Shown here in pieces: positions 45,863-58,013 of a stretch of 64,000 bases of DNA. Source of the DNA: Ectocarpus siliculosus (Eukaryota; Sar; Phaeophyceae; Ectocarpales; Ectocarpaceae); NCBI GenBank assembly GCA_000310025.1, contig FN649745.1, positions 1,551,099 through 1,615,098 on the forward strand, read 5' to 3'. Both the position numbers and the translations under genes were made by a program. The number at the start of each line of letters is the position of its first letter. The stretch's first letter is position 1. The notes beneath the pieces are model-generated. The model was not told the origin of the DNA. It was given only the letters and a program-made list of their open reading frames with translations, and did not search any database.

Positions 45863-48800
45863 TCAGCTCATGCGGAAGGAGGAGGCGTCGATGTCTTCGA
45901 GCCGAAACCGCTGGGCGACCGCCTGCAGCGTCCGCTTCTTCTTGGCGCTGGCAACGGCGTCGAAGGACAGGTCGTACAGCGTGCAGAGGTTGAAGATCAC
46001 CACGTCCAGCATGTACAACCGGGGGTCCTTCCTTATCAGCCCCTCCAGGGTCCTGACCCCGCGCAGGACGTCGCACGAGTACACCATCGCCAGGCTGAGG
46101 TTGTTGAGGGCGGCGTCGAGGAGCCCAGCGCCCTGATCTAGGGTCGCCCAGAGCCAGTTGTCTACCACCGCAGCAAGAAGCAGGGGGGGGGGCGGCCGAC
46201 AAGAAAAAAACGGTTATCGATGACAAGGTTTTCGATGACAAGGAAGCCGCAAATATTGGGGCGACGCGGTGGGGCGACAGAGCAGAGTTTGACGAGGGCA
46301 CGGGAAACAGGTATCAAGAAAGCATCTTCGTATGTATGATATCTGCGAAGAGCAACTTCTCTTCATCAACTTGGATGGCGGACAAAACAGGCAACACAGA
46401 CAACAAAATACAAAGGAAGAGAATATTTCACTCACGCTTGACACCGGCGTCCCTGGGCTCAACGGCATCGGCATTGACAAGGTACACACGCTCAGAGATT
46501 CTGGAGCAATGAACGCTGGGGGGAAAGCATCAAACTCTTGATATGTCGGTTGGGCCAATGCGGTGTTTTGGGAGCGGGGCCAAGGGGCACGGACGGCCCC
46601 CGGTCGAGAGCCAGGTTGTGCCATCCCCTCAAAGCACCGGCCCACGCCTCCGCCGAAGTGGACGGCTCCATAACATAAAAAAAACTACGGACCGCAATAC
46701 GAAACCCACGTCAACGCTACGCGCTCAAGGGTACATGGGAAACAGACTGCAAGTCCTTCGGAATTCACCCCTTGCGCAGAAAAGCCCGCACACAGACTGT
46801 GAGCCGTTAGAAATCCACGCCTTGCGCGAAACAAAAGCACCAATCCTGAAGCACGCGAGAGAGTCTCGCTCACCGTCACTGCCGTCTGGTGGCTCCTCCT
46901 TGGCCGCTAACATCGCCGCCTCTGTGGCCGCGTTTCGGAAGTTTTCTTGCGCCGCCACGAACTCGTTCCTCGAAAAGTCCAGCAAGCCGCGATTCACAAG
47001 TATCTGGTCGACGAACCGTGCGCGTGGGGAGCCGAAGCGGTTACAGCACGGCCGGTAGAGGTTCTGTCCGTCTGATGTTGCCGATGCGGGAAAAACCGCC
47101 TGGAGAAATTTCGGCCCCGTCACGACCCACGGTTTCTTCGCTCACAACTAACTGTCGAAAACTGGCACAAAGGCCGTGGAACTACCACGCAGTCAAACTA
47201 AACACGACGAAAGGCATGTGTTCGAATCAAACCTCACACAACCCGCGTCATCACTACTGCTGTCGAACGCAGAACGTCACGCGCCCTCGAAAGGGACCCG
47301 AAACCAAGTTGATTAGCTGAAACGCGCATGCGTACCGACGCTTGTAGTTGTCAAGGTTGGTGAATAGACAAATCGTCTTGTGTGCGAGCGCAGCAGGTTG
47401 TCCACACGGCAGACCTTCGTTTTGCGTGCCTGCTAACCAATCCACTCACGCCACGCTGCATTCCTTCGCACCCCCACCAAAAAAACACAGAAGAAAAAGA
47501 TAGCGCACTCTCTTCGGTGTTCGGGCGTTTCCTGTCGTAGCGCTGGACTAAGATCGCATCGAAACGAGCACCAGGAGATGCACATGGTGCACCTAAACAA
47601 CCAACACCAAGGAATACAAGTCGTACACCCGAACCAACCAATGTCAACACGGCAACGGCAACGACAACAACCTCAGGTACAAAAAAAAAAAAACGGTCTA
47701 ACTCACTCTGGGATTGCTCCCCGCCACCGCTGCCGCGGCCTCCGCGCGACGGAAATAAACCTCCGCGTCCTCCAGCGAGCCAAACTGCAAGAACACCCTG
47801 CCGATGCGAGAGAGAAGCTCCACCCTAACGTTGTCCACCGACGCCCTTGCGCCCTCCTCTCCTGCTGCTGCTGCTGTTACCTCTTCGTGCGAGGAAGAAG
47901 AGCAGGCGGGGGTGCTGCGTTCGCCGCACTGGTCTTCCCCCAGGTCTTCCAGGAGCCCCAGAGCCATCCGCCAGTTCCCGCGCCCCACGAACATGTTGAC
48001 GAGGTTGAGCATCACGCGTCGCCGCCACGTAGTCGCCTCCGCCACCGTTACCGTTGTTGTTGTTGTTCCTGCTGCTGCTGCTGCTGCTGCTGTTGTTCTT
48101 GCTTCCATCCCGTCTTCAGAAGGTGATGGGGCGAAAGAACTCGGACCATCACCAGCGGCGATGACACCCTCTAGCTCAAACTAGTTCCAACATCAGATGC
48201 CAACGCAATTGCAAGACACGCGGAGGACGGGGGGGGGTTACATGGAAGCCAGTCAGGACGTGGCAGAAATGACTCACACTTTAGGTGTTGACAGTCTCTT
48301 GGTCAATGTTGTCACACGATTCGCTTCTGTTATACACAGACATACATGCTTCAAAGATTGTGAATACCTCAAGAAAAAAGAGAAAAAAAGGCTCGAATAA
48401 ATCATCTTGTACCTTGAGCGCGGTCAGCTCGTCCAGCGCCTCCTCCTCCGCCTCCCCCTCGCAGACAGACTTTGCTCCCGCGGCGGCGACACGGGCGGCG
48501 ACGGTAACGGCGGCCAGCGGCGGCTGACCGGCCTCCTGGCCTGCTTCCACGGCCGCCTCCGCCGCCTCCGCCGCCCTCCCGAGCTTGAGCATCCCCATGG
48601 CGCGTCGGAGGCGCAAATCCATCGCCTGTTTCGGTTGGCGCGACGTTCGTTCGGCGGATTGAACAAAGAGAAACCAAACCGTGTTATAATTCACTGTATT
48701 TTGTCCCCCAAGCAGGTTCAAACGTGAAATCCGCGAAACATGAAGAATAGGCAGGGGCTTCGGTACACAAGTGAAACCCATCTCTCCTTTCAGTCCTTGG

Positions 48801-51489
48801 TGAGAACCAACATTCATGTCCTACGAACGTGTGCCAAAACCACCAGCCTCGCTCCTGGACCAAAAGCTGGCGCAAACGATCACCCGCCGTTCAAACTTCC
48901 TACCGAAATTCAACGATTACCTCTTTCGCCGCGGAAGAGATCACGAGCGTGCAATCGCGCACAAGCTCATTCTGCCCACAAGATTATGTCCCCAAAACGA
49001 AAGACGAAAGCCACATAAAATGCACACAGCGTTGGATCAGGGGGAGCTCCGTTAAGCCGGGGTGCCTTCTTCACGATTAACTCTTCCCACGGACTGACTG
49101 TCATGCAACTCATCGAGGTCAAGGTCGTCATATTGCTGCTGTCTCTCTAGACCCCTCCTCCATGATCATCTCTCCGCCGACGCGCATGTATGCACCTGGT
49201 CCGCGGTCAGGCCCGGCGCCCCCCCCCCCCTGTGCGCCACGAGCATGGTCCCCGCGATCTCGACCAGCTTCCGCCACGCTCTCCGCCAGGCGAGCTGCCC
49301 CAGCGCCGCCACCCACCCGTCCGGGTCGCCGAGGGCCAAGGTCTCGTTGACGGGTTCCGGGGGGGGCGGTGCCTCCATCGACAGGAACTCCGAGACGAGG
49401 GCGTCGAGGGTCTTCTCCTGAGGGGGTTGTTGGGGCGGGTACGCCGGGGCCACTGGTGTGGACGACGCTGCCCGCTGCTGCTGCTGCTGCTGCTGCTGCT
49501 TGTGGTGATGGTGTTGCTGCGGCAGCTGTGGGGGCGGCATGAACGGGAGAGCCACGCCGCTCAACGCCGCTGGCGATGGAGCCGATAGAGATCGCTGCTG
49601 CTGGGGAGGTAGTGGCGGCGGTTGGTAGTACTTCGGACCTGTGTTGTTTTGCAGGCAGCGCGCCGACACGTTTAGGAAAATGGCGGAAGGGGGGCGAGGG
49701 TAGGAGGCGCCAACGGCGCAACCCCGCCTCCGCAAAGCACCGCACAAAACGCGGAGGCAATCTGAGGAAAACCTCTGAGCGGGAAGCCCTGTCAAATTAC
49801 TGCCTAGCCTCTGGCGGTAACTACTCAAAGTGGCTTCATTTTCATGGGCGTCTTGTGCACGGTGTAGGTGTACCGACCATGTCGGATTCCCATCTTTTGC
49901 GGAGCATCTACGCAAAACCTCACCAACACTGGTACCCCTGACGCACCACCCTCTTGGATGACACCAGCAAAACAACAGCCGTCTCACGATTTTGAGGAAG
50001 CACCTCTGCCCACCCGCACTTCTGCATGCATCAATTCGCCCACGCTGCTGCTGTGTATATATTTTTCGCTAAATGTACTTGTTTGGTGCTTGAAAACTGC
50101 TCCATTTCCCTAGCAAAGGAGAAGGCGTAGTCCGAGTACATGGGCCGGGGCTACCAAGCGGAACGTCACAGGGCAACCCCGATACTCATCCCCCGGGGCG
50201 GGTGGTCGTGGTTCATGGATCAGTAGCACACACGACAGAGCATTTGCATGTTTCATCCCCATTTAGCGTCGATTGGGCCGCAAGATGAAACCCGACTCTT
50301 ATCATATTTGTCGTCCATAATAGGTGCGTGTGGAGTCTGGGACATCGGCTAAAGGGTCACCCGCCCAACCTAGTTCCCTCCGAAGCCGCGGAACTCCGTA
50401 GGCATTGTACAGAACTACAACTGTAGCTGTAGATGGTGAGTAACCACGAGTCGCCCGCAGAGAAGGGGTGAGCGCACAAACGGGCAATGGAGGATGGTGG
50501 CTTCCACAAGGGGGGGGGGGTAAATCATCTTCTGCCGCCCACGCACGTTCCACGGCTTTGATTCTCACCGTCGTTGGTCGTTGGCGGAGGCGGTGGCAGT
50601 GCTGGCATCGGCGGGGCTTTCGGAGACTCCGACGCCTGCCCAGGGACGCACGATCGCAGCAGGCGCACACACGCAGCGCCGCAGGCGTCACCCTCGAGAA
50701 TGGATTCCCGCGGGGGCTCATCGCACAACAGCAGCGACTTCACTGCTGTGTAGACATTTCAGCAGACAACGCGACTTTCCACGCCTCATCATAAACGACG
50801 GTTTCGACTGCGGATGAAGTCGCCTAATCGCGGAAACAAAGTACGAAACGCTTTCACCAACATCGACACTACCATGCACTTCGTATCTACATACTACTGC
50901 ACGTGTTCGTTGCAAGACAACCGAATCGATACTCGCAAACGGGCAGTTGGGATGCGGTGCAACCCTCCCACCTCACCTCCTGCTCGGCCGTTGGAGGCGG
51001 TGGCATCATCTGAGCGCCAGCCGGCGGCGGGTTCCCGCTGAAATCGAACTTTGCTGTCGCGGGTTCTGTAGCAGGAGGAGGAGGAGGAGGAGGAAGGACG
51101 GAGGAGGAGGAGGAGGAGGGCGCGTCCCTCTCCATCCTCATGCCGTTCGGCCGAAGGAGCAAGTGAGACAGCGGGTCGTTGCTGCTTGTGCTGCTCGAAG
51201 AAATCGGTGCCGCAGTCGGCGCGACGGGCAGGGGAATTCCGCCAGACAACGGGCCGCGCGGTGGCGATTGCAGTGGCAACCGCTGCTGCTGCTGGTGCTG
51301 CTGTTGGTGCACTTGCGAGTCGTAGTCCAGGGGGTGCGAAGCTGCCGATGCTGCCGTGGCGGCGGGCGGTGGGGCTCCGGGATAGGAGGAGAGAGCGGCG
51401 ATGTTGTCGGCATGGTTGTGCGCTAGAGGCCCGGAGTTGACATGCGCAACAGGCCTGCCGCGGACAGCGTGGAGGAAGGGATTCGGATC
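45863..51489 (-). CDS. TRAPPC12: TRAPP complex subunit TRAPPC12 (TPR protein), 5' end unresolved
   Basis: Minus-strand exons: up to 51489-50977, 50635-50569, 49638-49196, 48625-48413, 48174-47707, 47063-46874, a small one near 46500-46436 and 46161-45863. The first five junctions keep phase; the borders of the small exon do not fully fit. The product is about 745 residues, close to the family length. The N-terminal third is disordered (Gln, His, Pro and Ser runs). The core carries the family words LAWRRAWRKLVEIA, RRRVMLNLVNMFVGRGNW and LLSRIGRVFLQFGSLEDAE; the last is a TPR helix pair. The end reads NNLSLAMVYSCD, then VIFNLCTLYDL. TRAPPC12 belongs to the TRAPPIII-type tether that acts as a Rab exchange factor in ER-Golgi and autophagy traffic. 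No in-frame ATG precedes the poly-Ser region, so at least one upstream exon is missing from the model. Confidence 0.85.
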
Positions 51490-52240
51490 AAACCATCAGC
51501 AGCGGTTGCACGGAGCTTGTGGTGTTTACTCGGGCATGTACGACGAACAGAGCAGGTTCAATCATGCATGATGTCGGCAAGGGCGAGGGGGGGGAGGGAG
51601 CAAGAGAGAGAGAGAAACGTTCCGCAAGAGAGGGCTGTTGTGTCCTGCGCTGCGCTGCAACCGACCTGCAAATTATCTGCGCGAGCTTTCTCACCCTGCG
51701 AAAGGAGGACTGGCAATGCTCCGCAACGGTCCCTCCCGGCTGATGCCCTGCTTCGAGTCATCTTCCTCGTTCATCCTGCCTTCGTCGTGCTTTTCTGTTT
51801 CCTCGCTCGCACGCCCGGCTGCGGGCGCACACCTCAATTCGCATCTTCGCATTCCACGGTTCCCCCACCCCCGCCTCCTTCATCCCTAACTGGCGATCCC
51901 CCCCGCAACCGCACACTTTGACGACAGGCGATAACTCCGTACCTGCAATCCATACCATACGAAGAGACGCTTCAAAACCCAGGAACCCAGGGGCAGGAAC
52001 TACAGAGAGGATAATTCGTCGCCGAAGACACAGAGGGAGACATGGAATACACTGGACAGCCCCTTATGGTGAGTTTTCTCGCTGATGGCGTACATACGTT
52101 CAAACTCTCCGCGGATGAGAGATCTTGCTCCCACCAAAATTACCAAATTACTCTGCCCGGCCGGAGATTTGGCCTCACCCTCTCTACACAAGTCATAGGC
52201 ATGCAGCGATTTTGGGGCGGATGCGCGCAACCCTATTTCT
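51490..52240. other. Intergenic, probable 5' region of TRAPPC12
   Basis: CT-rich and GA-rich stretches. The missing first TRAPPC12 exon probably lies here or slightly further right, but I cannot fix it. Confidence 0.35.
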
Positions 52241-52249
52241 GTGCGTCAC

Positions 52250-52372
52250 GTGGGCCATGCGTGGTCATTGAGTGGTGCTTCTGTACTTGCAGCAGACAGC
52301 GTCCCGCCGGCAGAGGAGGTCGTCGGGGGTTCAAATATCGCAACCCGGGCCGCTCTTTTATTTTTTGCTAGA
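52250..52372 (+). repeat. tRNA-like sequence, possible SINE relic
   Basis: TGGTCATTGAGTGGTGC resembles a D arm, and GGGGTTCAAATATCGCAACCC a weak T arm (GGG/CCC closing pairs). The next 25 bases are T-rich. The spacing would need a long variable arm. Evidence is weak. Confidence 0.25.
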
Positions 52373-52617
52373 AAATGCGGGAGAGGCGTGAGACAGGGAC
52401 ATGATGCAAAGGATGCACCTCCGTAGGTAGGGTGCACGCGAGTGCGCGCGTAGGATAACTCTCCGGCGAAAAACGAGATTCTCACAGGGTTGTGAAGGGC
52501 CGCGTGTGCACACTTGGACGGATGGGGGTATTATTGGCTTCGTGCCGATCAGCCTCACGTGTGTGCTGGTGGTGACTGAGGTCCCTCGTTGTGGTCGCGA
52601 TGCGATACATTCGCAAA

Positions 52618-52812
52618 CGTCCCTCTCTCGCCATCTCTCTCTCTCTCGCACCTCTTCTCTCACCCGGCTCCACACTAGAGAGACTGCATCCGCAATGAAC
52701 TGCTGCTGTGTGCAAACCCTCATGTGTGTCACGTGCGCGACTGTCTGCCTGGCCCCTCCCTTGTTTCTCTCTGTCTCTCTCTCTCTCGCTCGCTCTCTCG
52801 CTCTCTCGCTCT
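52618..52812. repeat. (CT)n-rich microsatellites
   Basis: CTCTCTCTCT runs near 52634-52650 and CTCTCTCGCTCG runs near 52772-52812. Confidence 0.8.
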
Positions 52813-54261
52813 CGCTGGTTCGCAGGAAACACTCAACGGAAGTGCCGCTCCCGGCGGCGGTGTTGATGCAGCTGCCACGCCCCGTGCTCAGGAGGAGGCA
52901 ATGCAGCGTATGTCAGCAGTTCGTGAACAGGAGGTGTGTATGTTGTGTCGTACGTAGCACGGCTGCTGTGCCGGTCGCGTACACCCTGCAGTGCGGGGGG
53001 GGGAGCTTTTTCCCTTGGCCAACGTTAGAAAAATCTTTTGTTTCACGTGGGTGAGGCCGGCTGCTCGCCCCGACCCTACACATCAACGCACCAACTCTGC
53101 CACTCTACACGCCACCTGTAGGAACAGCCAACAACCGGGGGGGGCGAGGCTGATGCACTCTCGATTACCTCGCCCCCTGGCATGAACATCGCAAGAACCA
53201 CCAATCGCTACTGCTTTGTGTACACACAAGTCGAGGACACACGCGACTACGCACACAACCGCAGTTTTTTTTTATCCGACGGCGATTCCCTGCTGCTGGT
53301 GTGCACTTGTAAGGCGGATTCGTGAGACACACTTCGCCGAATACCACACGCCCGCAGTCTCCAGTCCCAGAACTCGGAGTTGATTTGTGCGCAGCGTGAT
53401 GTTGGCACGAGCTTGCTCTGCTCTTGACCACGATTTGTTCGCCGGGGCGTTTAACGTTTATATACGGAGGCAATAGAGGTAACAGCCCCCCCACGAAAGG
53501 GCCGAGCTTTTTTTTTGTGGTGCTGCCAAGTGCTGTTGTCATTCGTTTTATCGCACGCTCTTTGGTGCTTGCCAAGTTCTCTGGCTGCACTGCTGCCGCA
53601 GCGAATCTATTCTCAGGCTTCCTTGTGTAGGGCACGCAGGAGGCTCGTCAGTACATTACGCCGAATGCTCGGCGCTGGCCAGGCATTCGCCGTGCGTGTG
53701 CCCGACGCTTACAGCAGTCGCGGGAACAGCTGGCTCTATTTCCCTCCCGGCCACACGCGAAAGCGACTTTCGGATGCATGCCCAGGTCACCTTTCCTCAC
53801 CCTCGATATGCCCGTACAAATAACTGACTCTGTGTGAAACAACACCCAACATCCCGCAGAGGGTTCTTGTGTCTCCATATTTCGGAGGCATAAAATAGTC
53901 AGAGGACCAAATTGGAGTAAATGAGGCAGCATATAACTCTGGTAGCAGTCACGTTGTTCTTCATTTGGATTTTTGCACGAATTTTTGAAAACCGCGCGGT
54001 CAAGTCGGGATCCACCAGTTACTGAAGATCATGTTGCACATACGATGTCGTGAACAAGTGAAATTTGAAAATGTGGCCCGGTTTTTTGTCTTGGTCCTGA
54101 TTATGATGTGCCTCCTTGGATAAGTGTGTGGGGTTTCACGAGATAATGGTCGCGACCTCGTGAGTGTAGGCATAAATACTGATCACTCACTTGTATTACA
54201 CTTATTCAGTACCCAAAAGGGCCCTCTTCCAACCCCTTCGGCCCGGGATCCGTCCACTCCC
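52813..54261. other. Nothing recognised
   Basis: Short frames on both strands, a T run at 53507-53516, no exon chain. Confidence 0.35.
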
Positions 54262-54700
54262 TAAGTGAGTATACGCACATCAAACTGTTGTCCGGGCACT
54301 GACTGGTCTTTATTGCAGTATGTTAAGGTTACCATGTCTTTCAGCTCGGGCACGACGTGGTCCCGCACCCCGACTCACCCATTTTGCCAAAGCACGGCCT
54401 CCGCTCGGAGTTCCTTGCACACGCCGTCACCCTTGCCCGGCAGCATCGGAATCGTGGTCTTGCTGTGCAACCATGCAACGCAAATATGTTGTACGTGGTT
54501 GGATGCGCTTTGAATGTTCGATATGGGACGGATGCAAGCATTGCAGCCACTCGTTTGGTTCCCACGTCATTAACCTGGAGGTACATAGCGAAGCCGAAGA
54601 GCCTGTGCTCAAAGCCGAAGCAGTTTTGGGAGCCGTGTGTCTATCATAGATGGTTGAACATATCAAGGTGGATGGCCAGGGCGGGTTTGAAGCTGGAAGT
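54262..54700 (+). pseudogene. Protein-like exon remnant, unknown
   Basis: After an acceptor-like TTTATTGCAG (near 54318) a frame reads PILPKHGLRSEFLAHAVTLA and continues to NANMLYVVGCALNVRYGTDA. The word LPKHG...SEFLA..VALARQ is protein-like. No start, partner exon or family can be named. It may be an exon of a decayed gene. Confidence 0.25.
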
Positions 54701-54770
54701 GTTCCATCGAAAATTAAATGGTTGGACCTTTTTGGGCTGCGGCCGCCGGTTTTTCGAAATGCGTTATTTT

Positions 54771-56209
54771 TAGTTTCGAAATAGTCCTGATAAAATCAGG
54801 ATAATAACTGGCTTTTGGAGCAGTCCCCAACTACTGTGATTGATCATCAGGGAAAAATACGAGAATGCTTTTGCTGCCCGGAATAGCAAGAATTTGGTTA
54901 TCGCGTCGAAACAGCCGAATGACAAAACGATTGATTTTTGTGGAATGGAAGGATCAAATCATTAATCGGGGACTGCACGTTTGTTGCACCCACCCATGAG
55001 CAGACCTCACGTCGGCGTATTACCATTGACTCCGAATACCACGCTGGGCGTGCGGCCCCCATGTAGCTGGCGTCCAGCAGAGCACAGCAGCTTACCACTT
55101 TGGTCTACCGAACCCTAGGCGAAATCTGCTCTGTAATCTCACACGGAGGGTGGTCCATTGGATGAAATAGTAGTTATGTGGTTGGAGATGTGTTTGTGTT
55201 GGTTGTGGGTATTTTTTATTTTCTGTTTTGGGGGCGCGTGTTATGGAGGAAAAGAAAGTCTGATCCACGCGAATTTCTTCGAATGCATTTCTTTGTGAAA
55301 ACAGCGTTTTCGGCTTGCCCCTGTGAGACTCGAGCATTCTGTCACACATGCTGGCTGGTTTCACAGCGTATCGGTGCTAGACCAAGGCATACCTTCAGCC
55401 TGATCATGACCGCCGATGTCCCGCCGGCACGTGCTTCGCTCGCTGTCTGCGATGCCCTGTTGCGCTCATGGATCAAAGCGTTGAAATAATCATTGAATGA
55501 TTCATTTTTTTTTTCAGACCTATCTTCATGGGGATACAATCTTTGGGAAGAATGGTGGGCCAAGATTTGTCAGTTTCACGATTTATGGGACACAGATCTT
55601 CCGAAAAATCTCCGCCCAATATTTACCCACACGAACAAATATTGACCCAAGATTTGTCTTATCGAACTCACCGGATAAATCTTGGGCGGAGATGCAAATC
55701 TGGTGGGTGCGGCGAGATTACCACAGGTCAGTCAAGCTTATCGTCCATAACGCTATGCAATCAGCCGTGGCACATTCGCAAGGGCCTCTAACGCACCCTG
55801 GCTGTACTTTGTCGACGCCACGGGCGCCGATGGCGGAGAAAAACGATCAAGGCGCACGAAATATAACATGTTTGCCCCCTCTGGCTTGTGCCGCGTGCGT
55901 CATCAACGGAGCGCACACATCTTCCAACTTGACGGCGGGTAACACCCGTTCACATTTCTCCCTCCTTGGTGGACGCATCGAGGCGAAAACATTCGATGCT
56001 GCCGCCTCCACCAACCGTTCTCTCTCGGACGCAACTGAGGTGGCTGTGGAGTGCTTCTATCCAGAGATAAAAGCATCGCTGGTGACATGAACTGCTGTTG
56101 CTTCATCTGTGGAGAGACCGTTCAAAAGAGTACTCTATTTCCAAATAGATAAAAGAGCCGGCGGAATGTTTTTCCACAACAGCTCCGCCGTTTGCGCGCC
56201 AAACAGATA
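54771..56209. other. Unassigned
   Basis: CCAAGATTTGTC and the inverted GATAAATCTTGG recur around 55558-55690. Open frames here show no domain. Confidence 0.35.
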
Positions 56210-57056
56210 CCGTATATGACACAAGATAACACACCTACATAAGAAAGCACACCCCCCACAGAATACGACACCCCGGTGATAGCTTTGGGCGCTTCTGACA
56301 AACCATCGATTTATCACCGGGGGTACATAACACACCGCAGTGATATTTTTAGTTACGCCGCATATAGTCACGGGGCCCCTCCTTGTTTATCACCGGGGTG
56401 ACAGCATCTGCCCTAGGCAATCACACACACAACCACGTCAGCTGTGTGAGGGGAAACACCCCGCATGGAGACCCCCAACAACATGAACGTGCAGGCAGAG
56501 CAGAATGCAGCCGCAAGTACCTCCGCTCCTTCGACAACTGCTTCGACTGCAGCAGCGCAGGCGCTGCTTTTTTCTTGCTCGATTCAAGCCCGTACTTCGT
56601 TTCAAACTTTTTTTGGCGAGGAGAGGGTTGAGTTATCGCCGAGGTCATGTGCTCAGGAGTTTCGTCACCTCGGTTGAGCCCCTTTGTTTTTCCACGCCCC
56701 TTTAGGTAGGTCCCTACACTGCACGTGTACGTGCAGGCATGGCTATCACACCCCCTTTATCACACCCCCTCATTTATCACACCCCAAAGCACACGCTGTG
56801 GCTGTTCGGACGTGCTATCACACCCCCTTTTATCACACACCCTCATTCATCACACCCCCAAACACACGCTGTGGGTGTTCGGACGCGCTATCACACCCCC
56901 TGTTTTATCACACCCCCTTAGGGGCCCCTGCGAGCTGCACTTTATCACCCGGGGTACACAAGATAACACACCCCCCACAGGATACCACACCCGGTGATAA
57001 TATTTTCACACTCCAAAATGTTATCACCGGGGTGTGTTATCTTGTGTCATATACGG
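56210..57056. mobile_element. TA-flanked MITE with perfect 26-base ends
   Basis: CCGTATATGACACAAGATAA plus CACACC at 56210-56235 is a perfect reverse complement of 57031-57056, and TA flanks both ends (56208-56209, 57057-57058). This fits a Tc1/mariner-type non-autonomous element of 847 bases. The interior repeats the words TATCACACCCC and TTATCACCGGGG, which resemble the inner part of the ends. It is related to the 201-base MITE at 26553-26753. No transposase. Confidence 0.8.
56738..56925. repeat. Minisatellite, about 73-base unit, 2.5 copies
   Basis: Each unit runs GCTATCACACCCCC-TTATCACAC, then CTCATT-ATCACACCCC, then ACACGCTGTGG-TGTTCGGACG. The third copy is truncated. Confidence 0.75.
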
Positions 57057-58013
57057 TATGTGAGTGCAGATGACGGCACTGAAGTTTTGACCTCGGTACG
57101 CCTACTACGAAGTGAGGAGATACGTGCACGGTTGTCGTCGCCTCGCGGGTTGATGCACATTTTTGGCCGTTGGACAGCAACGGAACAATTTTGTTTCTCC
57201 GCCTGCATGACACCGCGGGTAACATCGCCTCTTGTTGTGCCCCAGGTGGCCCCCCACCGCTAGAATCCATCCGTAGTATTGAGGCTTGCAGCTATGGGAG
57301 GGAGAGCGCCTTCTAGAACTGCGTGGTGCTCAGTGTTCATCACACCATGGTATTTTGTGAACCAAGTGGCAGTTGCGAGTTTTATCAACTTCAAGGAGGG
57401 AAGACGAAGAGCTCGCCGCCCTTTTCAACATCCCACACCATTCCACTTTTGTTCCCCATAAATCGCGATACGTGCATATTTGGCGAACATTTCTTCCGAA
57501 CAAATCTTGCCAAGATATATGTATCCCAACCATGTTGTGTCCCCATAAAGAAATATCTCATCACTTCAAATCATCGTTCACAACTTTTCTGCCGAGCGAG
57601 AGCTTCATTCCGTGGTCACATTGAAGGGTGCCTCTCCCTGAGCCCCCCCTCCCGCGGTGCTTGCGTTCGATTTGTAACACTGCAAGAGCACAGCATTTTC
57701 TCCCCTCAAAACTGTACGTACGAACTATTAGTGGAGTTTTCCGCTACCAGGAAGAGAAACGAGAGAACAAACTCTCTACTGTGCAGAACGACTGAGCTGT
57801 TTCCCGTGCCCGCGACACTCACAAGAAATCCTAGTTGCTGTTGTCCAGCCAGCGCATGGGATGCCGTGATGGTCGGTGCGGCTGCCCAGCACACGAGAAC
57901 TTGAGAGGGTGCAGACCACCCCCATACAACCGTGGCTGTATTCGATCGTAGCCCTTGCCCCTCACCTTGTTGCTACCGTTTTTTTTTTTTTTGCGGAACT
58001 GTTCCACTCCCAG
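57057..58013. other. Upstream of the CobW exons
   Basis: The first coding exon of the CobW gene should lie here. No ATG-exon joins convincingly in phase 0 to the acceptor at 58013. Confidence 0.3.

Noticed and set aside
55497..56090. 197-codon plus-strand gene
   Set aside because: Built partly from local inverted words (CAAGATTTGTC/GATAAATCTTG); no domain or conserved pattern.
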